NCBI GenBank assembly: GCA_007127105.1
Contig: SLAA01000240.1
Location: 1-33,290 of the forward strand
Reading direction: 5' to 3'
Source: Spirochaetales bacterium
GTDB taxonomy: Bacteria; Spirochaetota; Spirochaetia; DSM-27196; SLAA01
DNA: 33,290 bases
Shown: piece after piece, positions 18,926 to 28,056 of the stretch
Numbering within the stretch: position 1 is the stretch's first letter
How the letters are laid out: each line of letters begins with the position of its first letter
The notes under the pieces: generated by a model
The model's database searches: none
The model's input: the letters and a program-made list of their open reading frames with translations, nothing else
What the model was told of the DNA's origin: nothing
Program-made: the position numbers and the translations under genes

Positions 18926-19021
18926 GTGCCGTGTGGACGTAAGCGTAAGCGTAAAAAGATAGCAACTCACAAGCGTAAGAAAAAACTCAGAAAGAACCGT
19001 CACAAGAAGAAGGCTCGATAA
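18926..19021 (+). CDS. 31-aa AURKAIP1/COX24-domain (bS22/mS38-like) small basic protein
   Basis: GTG start, (M)PCGRKRKRKKIATHKRKKKLRKNRHKKKAR stop; AAGGAG 10 nt upstream. Absent from the ORF track because it is too short. Confidence 0.8.
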   Translation: MPCGRKRKRKKIATHKRKKKLRKNRHKKKAR

Positions 19022-19148
19022 CGGGCGTGTAGGGTTCTTAGTGGCCCACATCCATGAAAGATAAGGCTGTCACACCACATTGGTGGGCAGCCGCTTTCAG
19101 TCCGCTACCGTTCACCAGATCCGGTGTTTAGCCTGCCAGCAGGTTCGT

Positions 19149-20021
19149 ATGACTATTATTCCACTACCTCGCATGAGGACCCTTTCCATTGGAAACACTC
19201 CCCTGGTAATGGGGATACTCAATTGTACGCCAGACTCGTTTTACCCTGGGGGGCGGGCTGAGTCCTGCGCGGCCGCGGTGAGGCAGGCGCGTGAAATGAT
19301 TAGCTCCGGCGCCGACATCCTGGATATAGGTGGCGAATCGAGCCGTCCTGGTAGTGCCCCGGTCTCACTGAGCACTGAACTTGATCGGGTGCTTCCGGTA
19401 CTTAATGAAGTCCGCACATTTTCTGACATCCCAATCTCGGTGGACACCCGTAAGTCTGAGGTAGCACACCGTGCCCTGCTTGCCGGGGCAGACATCATTA
19501 ACGACATCTCAGCACTTCAGGAAGACCCGGAGAAGGCCGACATTGCAGCCGAACATGGGGCGGCGCTGGTCCTTATGCATATGCGCGGCACCCCTGCGAC
19601 TATGCAGGTTTCGCCGTTCTATGTGGATCCCGTGGGTGAGGTGCTGAAGGAGTTAGAAGCCGCGGTTGAGGTTGCCTGCAAAGCTGGCGTACCGAAGAAC
19701 AGCATTATCCTTGATCCCGGCATTGGATTTGCCAAACGACTGGAAGATAATATTGCGGTTCTCAGGGGCATTCCACGGCTCCGAGCCTCTGGTTTTCCTA
19801 TTCTCATTGGACACTCACGAAAATCTTTTCTTGGCGCCCTGTTGGCGGACGAAGACGGAAACGTGCGACCCGTAGAAGCAAGACTGGCTGGCGGCTTGGC
19901 TGTTTCTCTGTTCGCGGCTACCCATGGAGCGGAGATATTGAGAGTTCATGACGTTGCAGAAACTGTCGATGCTCTAAGAGTAGGACTGTTTTTGTCCTCC
20001 CCGGGGGAGAGCGATAGGTGA
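19149..20021 (+). CDS. folP: Dihydropteroate synthase
   Basis: LVMGILNCTPDSFYPGG, GADILDIGGESSRPGSAPV, PISVDTRKSEVA, ADIINDISAL, ILDPGIGFAK, GHSRKSFL. Start uncertain (19080 or 19149). Confidence 0.95.
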   Translation: MTIIPLPRMRTLSIGNTPLVMGILNCTPDSFYPGGRAESCAAAVRQAREMISSGADILDIGGESSRPGSAPVSLSTELDRVLPVLNEVRTFSDIPISVDTRKSEVAHRALLAGADIINDISALQEDPEKADIAAEHGAALVLMHMRGTPATMQVSPFYVDPVGEVLKELEAAVEVACKAGVPKNSIILDPGIGFAKRLEDNIAVLRGIPRLRASGFPILIGHSRKSFLGALLADEDGNVRPVEARLAGGLAVSLFAATHGAEILRVHDVAETVDALRVGLFLSSPGESDR

Positions 20022-20827
20022 ACTGGTTTACCGACATTTGGCTGCTGCGCGGTTATGTGCTGCCGGCGCTCGATATTTTGTTACTCGCGTTTCTGTTTTA
20101 CAAGGGATATCAGATCCTGGTGCAGACTCGCGCCGTGCAGCTTGTGCGAGGTGGAGTGTTCGTCGGCCTGACCTATGCCACCGCCTACGTCTTTGATCTT
20201 CGTACGCTTTTGTGGTTGCTCAATATTGTTGCTCCAAGCCTTGTCATAGGAATTGCAATTATTTTCCAGCCTGAGCTGAGGAAGATCTTCACGCGTATTG
20301 GACAGGGGCGTTGGTTACAGTTCACCGAGACCTCCAAGACCAATCAACTGGATGCCGTAGTACACGCCGCCGAGGTGCTTTCAATTCGCAAGAGGGGTGC
20401 GCTCATGGCATTTGTTCGTCAGGTTGGCCAGAAGGGGGTTATTGAGACCGGTACACGGCTCGACGCGGATATATCGAGCCAACTCTTGCTGTCGATCTTC
20501 GGCTATGATACCGCCCTTCATGACGGTGCGGTCATTATTGAGGGCAGCAAAATGGTGGCAGCTGGTTGCTTGCTCCCTCTTTCAGACCAAGTGGATATTC
20601 GAAGAAGCTTTGGAACACGGCACAGAGCAGCCTTGGGCCTGGTTGAGGAGTCCGACGCGGTAGTGCTGGTGGTCTCCGAGGAAACTGGGGCGGTTTCTCT
20701 CGCCTATGATGGCAACCTCTACTACGACCTTGGTACTGACGAAGTGCGTGCGCGTTTAATGGATCTTCTGAATATCGCGGGCATAAGTGATTTGCAGCAG
20801 GAGGAGGTGACCGCCTTTGAAGATTAG
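20018..20827 (+). CDS. cdaA: Diadenylate cyclase CdaA (c-di-AMP synthase)
   Basis: N-terminal TM helices; DAC domain with YDTALHDGAVII and SFGTRHRAALGLVEESDAVVLVVSEETGAVS; 4-nt overlap with folP. Confidence 0.95.
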   Translation: MNWFTDIWLLRGYVLPALDILLLAFLFYKGYQILVQTRAVQLVRGGVFVGLTYATAYVFDLRTLLWLLNIVAPSLVIGIAIIFQPELRKIFTRIGQGRWLQFTETSKTNQLDAVVHAAEVLSIRKRGALMAFVRQVGQKGVIETGTRLDADISSQLLLSIFGYDTALHDGAVIIEGSKMVAAGCLLPLSDQVDIRRSFGTRHRAALGLVEESDAVVLVVSEETGAVSLAYDGNLYYDLGTDEVRARLMDLLNIAGISDLQQEEVTAFED

Positions 20828-21755
20828 CGTGTTACTCTCTCGTGCTCGCAAGAACTGGCCTGCGAAGGTATTGTCAATTGCGGCTGCGGTCGTGCTGGTG
20901 CTTTTCCATAACTACTCTCGTCTAGAAAGCCGTGACCTAAGTGTACCCTTGAGACTTGAACTGCCAAGTGGCTATGTCCCCGCCACGCCATTCGCCGACC
21001 GTGTGCGGTTGACGCTTCGGGGTGAGGGAGATGAGATTTTCCGCATTTCTGAACAGGACCTTGATGTGTTTGCCGACTTGAGTGGCCAGTCATCCGAGGG
21101 TGCGTTTCGTGTTCCTGTGCAGGTTCAAAAGCTTGGCGCTGCAATCGGAGTTGATCCGCTTGAAATAGGAATTGATCCTATGCACGTTACGGTGCGCCTT
21201 GGTGAGCAGATTACCCGTGCGGTCGATGTCGTCCCAAATCTTTCCGGATATCCGCCACCAGGATACCAGCTGGGGAGCTACGTAATAAACCCCACTCAGG
21301 TGACAGTGACAGGCCCTCGCGAGCGCGTTGCGGGTTTGGAATCTATTCAAACCGAGGAAATCAATGTTGCAGGCCGGACCGAGTCCTTTGTAATGCAGGT
21401 GCGCCTTTCGCGGCCGAGCCCCCTGGTGAGCATTCCGGGAGGTGAGATTGTTGAGTTTCGTGCATCAATTGAAGAGTCTGTAGTACTCACGACCTTTGAC
21501 CAGGTAGAGGTGGTGATTTTGAACCTCGCGCCGGAACTGCAAATTGAGTCGGCGCCAGAGACGGGTTTCATTCGCCTCCAAGGTGGCGGGCAGGAGCTGG
21601 ATGGGCTCTCTCCCTCCGACATGCAACTGATTGTGGACGCGTCCGGCATTGATTCTCCCGGCACCTACGAGCTTTCGACCAGGCCGGTGCTCCCCGCCGG
21701 GTTTCTGGTGCTGCGCTATGAGCCAATGACTATTGAGCTGAGCGTAACGGAGTAA
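20817..21755 (+). CDS. cdaR: YbbR-like domain protein (CdaR-like)
   Basis: N-terminal anchor (NWPAKVLSIAAAVVLVLF), repeated YbbR-type segments (PSGYVPATPFADRVRLTLRG; PPGYQLGSYVINPTQVTVTGPRERV), directly after cdaA. Confidence 0.85.
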   Translation: MKISVLLSRARKNWPAKVLSIAAAVVLVLFHNYSRLESRDLSVPLRLELPSGYVPATPFADRVRLTLRGEGDEIFRISEQDLDVFADLSGQSSEGAFRVPVQVQKLGAAIGVDPLEIGIDPMHVTVRLGEQITRAVDVVPNLSGYPPPGYQLGSYVINPTQVTVTGPRERVAGLESIQTEEINVAGRTESFVMQVRLSRPSPLVSIPGGEIVEFRASIEESVVLTTFDQVEVVILNLAPELQIESAPETGFIRLQGGGQELDGLSPSDMQLIVDASGIDSPGTYELSTRPVLPAGFLVLRYEPMTIELSVTE

Positions 21756-21761
21756 GGCTAA

Positions 21762-22142
21762 GTGATTCATGGAATTGGCATCGATGTAGTTGAAGTTGCT
21801 CGGATGCAGGTGTGGCTGGACAAGCCCGAAATTCTCAACCGTTACTTCTTCCCGGCCGAGCTCGCCGATATTCGCTCGCGTGGTGACTCGGCTGTATTGT
21901 CTTTGGCTGCACGCTTTGCTGCCAAGGAGGCCTACGGCAAGGCCCTGGGTACAGGGATGCGTGGCATTCGTCTTAAAGACATACAGGTACAGAATGATAA
22001 ACACGGTAAGCCGGAGATGTTTCTGCATGGCACAGCCGCCGAAGCGTTGCGAAGATCCGGCGCGTGGCGTGTGCACCTGTCTATGAGTCATGAGCGGGAG
22101 CACGCCTTGGCCATGGTGGTGATTGAGACTCGAGGTGAGTGA
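21762..22142 (+). CDS. acpS: Holo-[acyl-carrier-protein] synthase
   Basis: IHGIGIDVVEVARM, FFPAELADI, LAARFAAKEAYGKALGTG, HLSMSHEREHALAMVVIE. Start is GTG or ATG near 21762. Confidence 0.93.
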   Translation: MIHGIGIDVVEVARMQVWLDKPEILNRYFFPAELADIRSRGDSAVLSLAARFAAKEAYGKALGTGMRGIRLKDIQVQNDKHGKPEMFLHGTAAEALRRSGAWRVHLSMSHEREHALAMVVIETRGE

Positions 22143-22183
22143 CTGCTATGTTTTGTGAAGGGACTGCCTAAGGAGAAAAGTCG

Positions 22184-23056
22184 ATGGACGGCGAGTCAAG
22201 TATCACGTTTTTTCAAAAGAACGCAACGAGTTGTCCGGTATGCGACAAAGAGTTCTTCCGTGAAGAAATGCGCACAGGGCGCGGGAGGCTTATTGCTGGC
22301 AAGCTCACCCATGAGCTGCGACGCACATATGAACCCTCCCAGAAATATGGAGCAATTCACCCGCTGATCTATCCTGTGGTTGTGTGTCCTCATTGTTACT
22401 ATGCTGCCTTCGCGCCGGACTTTGCTACCATTAAGCCCGAGGCAGCCGAGGTGCTTAATGAGAAATATGACGAGCGTAGAGAGCAGGTGGAGAGAATTCT
22501 CCCGCCACTCGACTTCACCTCACCCCGACAACTCAAAGAAGGACTGGCCTCCTACTACCTGGCCACCCTGTGTTATGAACATGCCCACAAAGATGTCTCG
22601 CCGACCTTTAAGAAGGGCTTGTGCTGTTTGCGGGCTGCATGGGTTGCCAACGACATGCACAAGAAACACCCTAATGACAACTATGACTATCTGGCACGCG
22701 TATTCTATAGAAAGGCCAGATTCTTCTACGCTCATGCAATTGAGTTGGAGCAGACCGGCAAGGAAAAGCTGTCCTCGGGCGGTCACTTGGGGCCGGATCT
22801 TGACAAGAACTACGGCTATGACGGTGTGCTCTACGTAACGGGTATGTTGGAGTACAGATACGGGCCAAGCACGGATCCGGAAAAACGCAAAGTTGCATTG
22901 AATCGGGCAAAGCGCACCATTGCCAGGATCTTTGGCATGGGCAGGGCCTCTAAAGACAAACCCGCTGCCATTCTGGACAACGCACGTGACGTGTATGAGC
23001 AGATTGCCAAGGAGCTGGGGTCCACCGATACCGACCCTGAGAATCCTGATGCATGA
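22184..23056 (+). CDS. DUF2225 family protein
   Basis: Cys pairs CPVCDKEFF and VCPHCYYAAF plus helical TPR-like C-terminal half, typical of DUF2225. Confidence 0.8.
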   Translation: MDGESSITFFQKNATSCPVCDKEFFREEMRTGRGRLIAGKLTHELRRTYEPSQKYGAIHPLIYPVVVCPHCYYAAFAPDFATIKPEAAEVLNEKYDERREQVERILPPLDFTSPRQLKEGLASYYLATLCYEHAHKDVSPTFKKGLCCLRAAWVANDMHKKHPNDNYDYLARVFYRKARFFYAHAIELEQTGKEKLSSGGHLGPDLDKNYGYDGVLYVTGMLEYRYGPSTDPEKRKVALNRAKRTIARIFGMGRASKDKPAAILDNARDVYEQIAKELGSTDTDPENPDA

Positions 23057-23798
23057 ACGCAACCTATTGTTGACTTTATCTTATGACGGTACCGAATTTA
23101 GCGGTTGGCAGGTGCAGGCATCTGGACGTACGGTTCAAGGTGTACTGGAACAGGCCCTGAGTAAGCGGCATGGAGTTCGCACCACCGTTATCCCGGCTGG
23201 CCGCACCGATACCGGGGTGCATGCGGTGGGACAACGTGCTGGCTTTCGTTCGCGTATACACTCCATTCCACTGCAGAGGTATCCAGCTGCCATTAATTCA
23301 TTGCTGCCGCGAGATGTTCGCGTGACCGCTTGTGCTGAAGTTTCGGAAGATTTCCATGCCCGCTATGATGCCCTTTCGCGTGAATATCGATACTATATTC
23401 TCCCTGCCACGCTTGCTGATCCATGTTACGATCGCTATGCGTGGGGGCTGTCCCAGAGCCTGGATCTGCGTAGAATGAACCGCTTGGCCGGGATGGTGGT
23501 TGGTGAGCATGACTATGCCGGTTTTGCGGTGCGAACGGCCGAAGTCAAGAGTACCGTCAGGCGGGTTATCTCGGCTGGCTTTTATCCCGAAGGCAGGTTC
23601 GTGGTGTTTCGTATTGTGGCGACCGGCTTCTTGTGGCGAATGGTACGTTCATTGGTAGGTTCAATTGTGACTATGCATCAGGAGCACAGTGATTTGTTTG
23701 GAGAAATCTTGCGGAGCGGTGTACGTCCTCTGAGCCTGGAGTCTGCTCCGGCTCGGGGCCTTTTCTTACACAGGGTGCGGTATGAACATGAGTCATGA
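23049..23798 (+). CDS. truA: tRNA pseudouridine(38-40) synthase TruA
   Basis: LTLSYDGTEFSGWQVQASGRTVQGVLE, AGRTDTGVHAVGQRAGF, DFHARYDALSREYRYYI, GFLWRMVRSLVGS. Start ATG 23049. Confidence 0.96.
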   Translation: MHERNLLLTLSYDGTEFSGWQVQASGRTVQGVLEQALSKRHGVRTTVIPAGRTDTGVHAVGQRAGFRSRIHSIPLQRYPAAINSLLPRDVRVTACAEVSEDFHARYDALSREYRYYILPATLADPCYDRYAWGLSQSLDLRRMNRLAGMVVGEHDYAGFAVRTAEVKSTVRRVISAGFYPEGRFVVFRIVATGFLWRMVRSLVGSIVTMHQEHSDLFGEILRSGVRPLSLESAPARGLFLHRVRYEHES

Positions 23799-24501
23799 GT
23801 TTGCAGGTGCGTTTCATGAGCTCACGCTTCTTGCTGAGGACTTTGTGCGCGGGCCGTATCGGCAGCAGCGCGAGTCCGTGCCTGAGCAGGCGGCTCAGCA
23901 GTCGCCAGAGCCGTTCGTGGCGGCTCACACCGCAGTTGTCGGCGACCGCAGCGAGGCCCGCCGCCTGCTTGAGCAGGAGATATTGGCCTGCAGCCTCTGT
24001 CCCCTGAGCGGTGGGCGTACCCAGGCCGTCCCCGGTGTTGGGGTGCTTGATCCGCTGGTTATGGTTATAGGGGAGGGCCCCGGGGCCGAGGAAGACCGCC
24101 TGGGTGCGCCCTTTGTTGGTCCGGCGGGCAGATACCTTGACGACTGGCTCCGGGCCATAGAACTGTCACGAGAAGCTAACGTGTACATTACCAATGTGGT
24201 GAAGTGTAGACCTCCCGGCAATCGTGACCCGGAGCCTGCCGAGATTCAGGCCTGCCGCCCCTATCTTGAGCGCCAGATTGAGCTGGTGCGCCCGCGCGTC
24301 ATTCTTGCTGCTGGTCGAGTTGCAGCGCAGTTTCTGACCAGCTCTGAGTTGGGTATAGGGAAGCTTCGTGGGCGCGAGCACCGCTGTTACGGACTTCCCA
24401 TGGTCGCCACCTATCACCCAAGTGGAGTGTTGCGCAACCCCGACTGGCGTCGGCCGGTTTGGGAGGACTTGAAGCTGCTCCGTTCCATTCTGGACCGATG
24501 A
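23782..24501 (+). CDS. Family 4 uracil-DNA glycosylase (Fe-S type)
   Basis: CSLCPLSGGRTQAVPGVG, VIGEGPGAEEDRLGAPFVGPAGRYLD, YITNVVKCRPPGNRDP, ACRPYL, TYHPSGVLRNP. Confidence 0.95.
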   Translation: MNMSHEFAGAFHELTLLAEDFVRGPYRQQRESVPEQAAQQSPEPFVAAHTAVVGDRSEARRLLEQEILACSLCPLSGGRTQAVPGVGVLDPLVMVIGEGPGAEEDRLGAPFVGPAGRYLDDWLRAIELSREANVYITNVVKCRPPGNRDPEPAEIQACRPYLERQIELVRPRVILAAGRVAAQFLTSSELGIGKLRGREHRCYGLPMVATYHPSGVLRNPDWRRPVWEDLKLLRSILDR

Positions 24502-24505
24502 GCCT

Positions 24506-26476
24506 GTGCCGGTGAGCCGCTACATAGAACTTGTCTTTAATCTTCCCCTGAACTCACGGTTTACCTACACGATGTCGGACCATATGCCTACTCCCGAGCT
24601 TGGCAGCCGTGTCATGGCGCCTTTTGGCCGCCGCAAGCTTCCGGGCTTTGTCGTTGGGTTTCCATCCGCAGCGCCGGTCGGCCTCAAGCAGCTGCGCGAC
24701 ATTGAGCGCGTGATAGATGCCACCCCCTTGTTTGACGACACCTTTCTGGAGCTTGCCATATGGGTATCCGAGATGTACCACTGCAGTCTCGGCGAGGCAC
24801 TGAGCGCTATGACGCCGACCGGGCGTAGTGAGCGTGAGGCACCAGGGCTTGGTCCGGACGAGGAGGCCTACCATGTGGTGCCGGACCAGCTTTCAGCCGA
24901 CCAGGCCAAGGCGCTCGAGGCCGTCACGACAGGATCACCCGGACTCTACTATCTTGACGGGATTACTGGGTCCGGGAAAACAGAGGTGTTTCTGCGAGTG
25001 GCTGAGTTTGTGCTTGCTCGGGGACAGAGTGTCATCTATCTGGTGCCAGAGATTGCATTGACTCATCAAGTGGTGGACACCCTGCGCGCACGGCTCTCGG
25101 TGCCTTGTGCCGTGCTCCACTCCCGTCTGACACCATCACAGCGACTGGGCGAGTGGAACCGAATTCGAAGTGGAGAGGCCCGGGTCGTCATAGGCGCTAG
25201 GAGCGCGGTGTTTGCGCCGCTGCAGGATCTTGGCCTAATTGTGCTGGATGAGGAGCACGAGTCGGGATACAAGAGTAGCTCCGCGCCCCGCTATCACGCG
25301 CGACAGGTGGCAATGAAGAGGTGCGCGCGGGCGGGTGCGTATCTGCTTATGGGAAGTGCGACCCCTTCGGTCGAGGCCTGGTATCTTATGGAGCAGGGGA
25401 GAATTCAGCGGCTTGAACTGCGGGGCCGGGTAGCTGGCGGCAAACTTCCCGACATCGACCTTGTTCCTCTGAAAGGGAGTGACAAGGCTCTTTCCAAGCA
25501 GCTGGTTGAGGAGATCAGGGCGACACACTCGGCCGGAAAACAGAGCATTCTCTTTCTTAACCGCCGAGGCTTTTCTTACTTTTTCCACTGTCGCAGCTGT
25601 GGTTACGAAATGAAGTGCCGCAGCTGCTCGGTGAACTTGACCTACCACAAACAGGCTGGCCGTATGGTGTGTCACTACTGTGGCTACAAGACTCAACCGA
25701 TACAGGTGTGCCCCGACTGCGGATCACTTGATCTTGGCTACTCCGGCTTTGGAACCGAACGTGTTGAGGAGGAGCTATCCGCCCATTTTCCTGATCTGCG
25801 TATTGGAAGGCTCGACAGTGACTCGGTGCGTGTTAAGGGGAGTCTGGAGACGACTATCACCGCATTTCGCAAAGGTGAGCTCGACATCCTTCTTGGTACC
25901 CAGATGGTGGCAAAGGGGCTTAACTTCCCGGGGGTGCGACTGGTTGGGATAGTGATGGCCGACACCGGCTTGCAGATGCCAGACTTCCGCGCGGCAGAAC
26001 GCTGCTTTGGCCTGATTGTACAGGTTGCAGGGCGCGCCGGGCGCTTTGTCCCGGACGGCCGAGTGCTGGTGCAGAGTTTCAGACCGGAGCACGCTGCCGT
26101 CAGACTGGCGGTGGAGGGAAACCGAGAGGCGTTCTACCGTTCGGAGCTGGAAACGCGCCGCCTTCTGGGCTTCCCGCCCTTTTCTCGGCTGATTCGCATA
26201 GTTGTACGTGGTAAGAAACCGGAGCTGGTCCGGGCTACTGCGGAGTCGGTTGCAACCTCTTTGCGAGGGCCCCTGCAGGAGCAAGGTGTCGGAGAGCTTC
26301 TTGGCCCGGCAGACTGCCCCCTGGCAGTAATCTCGGGAAACCTTCGGGTGCAACTGCTCATTCGCTGTGGGAGTTTTGACCGGGTGCAAGGGCTCCTGAG
26401 CCGGTTCTTGTCCCGCTTTGAGTCGCCCCGAGGCCTGCATCTTGAGATTGATGTAGATCCGAGCGCTCTGCTCTAA
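24506..26476 (+). CDS. priA: Primosomal protein N' (PriA helicase)
   Basis: GITGSGKTEVFLR, LDEEHESGYKSSSAPRYHARQVA, zinc Cys cluster CRSCGYEMKCRSCSVNLTYHKQAGRMVCHYCGY...CPDCGS, GTQMVAKGLNFP. GTG start. Confidence 0.97.
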   Translation: MPVSRYIELVFNLPLNSRFTYTMSDHMPTPELGSRVMAPFGRRKLPGFVVGFPSAAPVGLKQLRDIERVIDATPLFDDTFLELAIWVSEMYHCSLGEALSAMTPTGRSEREAPGLGPDEEAYHVVPDQLSADQAKALEAVTTGSPGLYYLDGITGSGKTEVFLRVAEFVLARGQSVIYLVPEIALTHQVVDTLRARLSVPCAVLHSRLTPSQRLGEWNRIRSGEARVVIGARSAVFAPLQDLGLIVLDEEHESGYKSSSAPRYHARQVAMKRCARAGAYLLMGSATPSVEAWYLMEQGRIQRLELRGRVAGGKLPDIDLVPLKGSDKALSKQLVEEIRATHSAGKQSILFLNRRGFSYFFHCRSCGYEMKCRSCSVNLTYHKQAGRMVCHYCGYKTQPIQVCPDCGSLDLGYSGFGTERVEEELSAHFPDLRIGRLDSDSVRVKGSLETTITAFRKGELDILLGTQMVAKGLNFPGVRLVGIVMADTGLQMPDFRAAERCFGLIVQVAGRAGRFVPDGRVLVQSFRPEHAAVRLAVEGNREAFYRSELETRRLLGFPPFSRLIRIVVRGKKPELVRATAESVATSLRGPLQEQGVGELLGPADCPLAVISGNLRVQLLIRCGSFDRVQGLLSRFLSRFESPRGLHLEIDVDPSALL

Positions 26477-26539
26477 GCTGTGCTCTGCTCAACATTGACC
26501 CCGGCTACACTTTCCGGGTAGTGTTAGGAGAGTACTGTA

Positions 26540-27103
26540 ATGGAAAAGAAGAGCACAAACCAAACACCGGACATAGCCATTCCACCCTCCGATCTTGGCA
26601 CTTTGGACGATATAGAAATTGTATACTACCCGGATGAGGTGCTGCGCCAGCCAGCGGCGACGGTCAAGGACATGGGCGACTCTCTGCGGGCAACTATAGA
26701 CCGCATGGTGTTTCTTATGCGTCATGCACGGGGTATTGGCCTTGCTGCACCTCAGGTTGGCATACTTGAACGGTTCTTTGTGGTGCAGGTGGACAACGAC
26801 CCTGTTTATGTGTTTATCAACCCAAGTATCGTCGGCACGTCCCACGAAACCGGGGTGTACGAAGAAGGCTGCCTGAGCATACCCGGGCTTTACGCGGACG
26901 TGAAACGTCCAAGCGAAATACAGGTACAGGCCTGGAACGAGAATGGACGCCCCTTTACACTCAACGCGGATGGCATGCTGGCCCGGGTCATTCTTCATGA
27001 GCTTGATCATTTGAACGGCGTGCTTTTTCTGGATCACCTCAGTGATCGGAAGCGAGAAAAGCTACTGCAGAAGTACCGCAAACCAGAGGACTCTACCCGG
27101 TGA
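26540..27103 (+). CDS. def: Peptide deformylase
   Basis: GIGLAAPQVG, EEGCLSIPG, HELDHLNGVLF. Confidence 0.97.
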   Translation: MEKKSTNQTPDIAIPPSDLGTLDDIEIVYYPDEVLRQPAATVKDMGDSLRATIDRMVFLMRHARGIGLAAPQVGILERFFVVQVDNDPVYVFINPSIVGTSHETGVYEEGCLSIPGLYADVKRPSEIQVQAWNENGRPFTLNADGMLARVILHELDHLNGVLFLDHLSDRKREKLLQKYRKPEDSTR

Positions 27104-28056
27104 AGATCCTCTTTGCCGGTACCCCGGAGATTGCTCTTCCTTCCTTACGCGCAGTTGCCCAGGCCCATGAAGTTGCAGCAGTCCTTACTGCACCGGATAG
27201 GCCGGTGGGTCGCGGACGGCGAATGGAGGCTTCACCCGTGGCCGAATGTGCGGCTGAGCTTGGACTCAAGGTGCTCCGTTTTGAGAAACTGAACGACTCG
27301 GCGCGCGACGAGGTTGCTCAGTTAGACGCAGAGCTTCTGGTCTGTGTGGCATACGGTAAGATTTTTGGCCCCAAGTTTCTTGCTCTCTTTCCTCGTGGCG
27401 GTGTGAATCTTCATCCCTCTCTGCTACCGAAATATCGTGGCCCCTCACCAATTGCGGCGGCTCTCCTTGCCGGAGATTCCGTTACCGGAGTGAGCATCCA
27501 GCGCTTGGCCCTTGAGATGGATGCTGGCGATATACTGGCACGCCGTGAGATTCCCCTCGATGGAACCGAGACCTCTGCCTCACTAACCGAACGCGCAGCA
27601 GAGATTGGTGCCGAGCTGCTCGTCCAGACCCTGAACGCTATTGAGGCTGGCAATCAGCAGGCTGAGGCCCAGGAGCATGATCGGGCAAGTTATTGTGGTC
27701 TCGTCAGGAAGCAGGACGGTCTTCTGAACTGGGACAGGTCAGCGCTTGAGCTGGACCGCGTAGTCCGGGCCTTCCACCCCTGGCCCGGGGCCTTTACTAC
27801 CTTTGACGGCAAGGAGCTGAAGCTTCACGAGACCGCTGTCCCAACGGAGCTTGATCATAGTGAAACCATGGCGAGCGCTCAGCCAGGGCAGGTGCTCGGA
27901 GTGGACAACCGACATGGAATTCTGGTACAAACTGGGGACGGTGTGCTCGCACTCCGGCGTCTTCAACTTCCTGGTCGTAAGGCGCTTGACTGGGCCACAT
28001 TTCTTAACGGAACCCCCAACTTTCTTGGAAGCGTTCTCGGAGGAACAATTAGGTGA
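27100..28056 (+). CDS. fmt: Methionyl-tRNA formyltransferase
   Basis: KILFAGTPEIALPSLRAV, APDRPVGRGRRMEASPVAECA, VCVAYGKIF, NLHPSLLPKYRGPSPIAAALLAGDSVTGVSIQRL. Confidence 0.97.
   Translation: MKILFAGTPEIALPSLRAVAQAHEVAAVLTAPDRPVGRGRRMEASPVAECAAELGLKVLRFEKLNDSARDEVAQLDAELLVCVAYGKIFGPKFLALFPRGGVNLHPSLLPKYRGPSPIAAALLAGDSVTGVSIQRLALEMDAGDILARREIPLDGTETSASLTERAAEIGAELLVQTLNAIEAGNQQAEAQEHDRASYCGLVRKQDGLLNWDRSALELDRVVRAFHPWPGAFTTFDGKELKLHETAVPTELDHSETMASAQPGQVLGVDNRHGILVQTGDGVLALRRLQLPGRKALDWATFLNGTPNFLGSVLGGTIR

Noticed and set aside
19054-19131. 25-aa ORF MKDKAVTPHWWAAAFSPLPFTRSGV before folP
   Set aside because: No clear RBS and no recognised family; may be chance.
21465-22103. 212-aa - strand ORF opposite cdaR and acpS
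   Set aside because: Spans two well-supported genes on the other strand; likely chance ORF.
25775-26440. 221-aa - strand ORF inside priA
   Set aside because: Opposite the conserved PriA helicase frame; no domain signal.
26489-27037. 182-aa - strand ORF opposite def
   Set aside because: Antisense to a fully motif-supported peptide deformylase.
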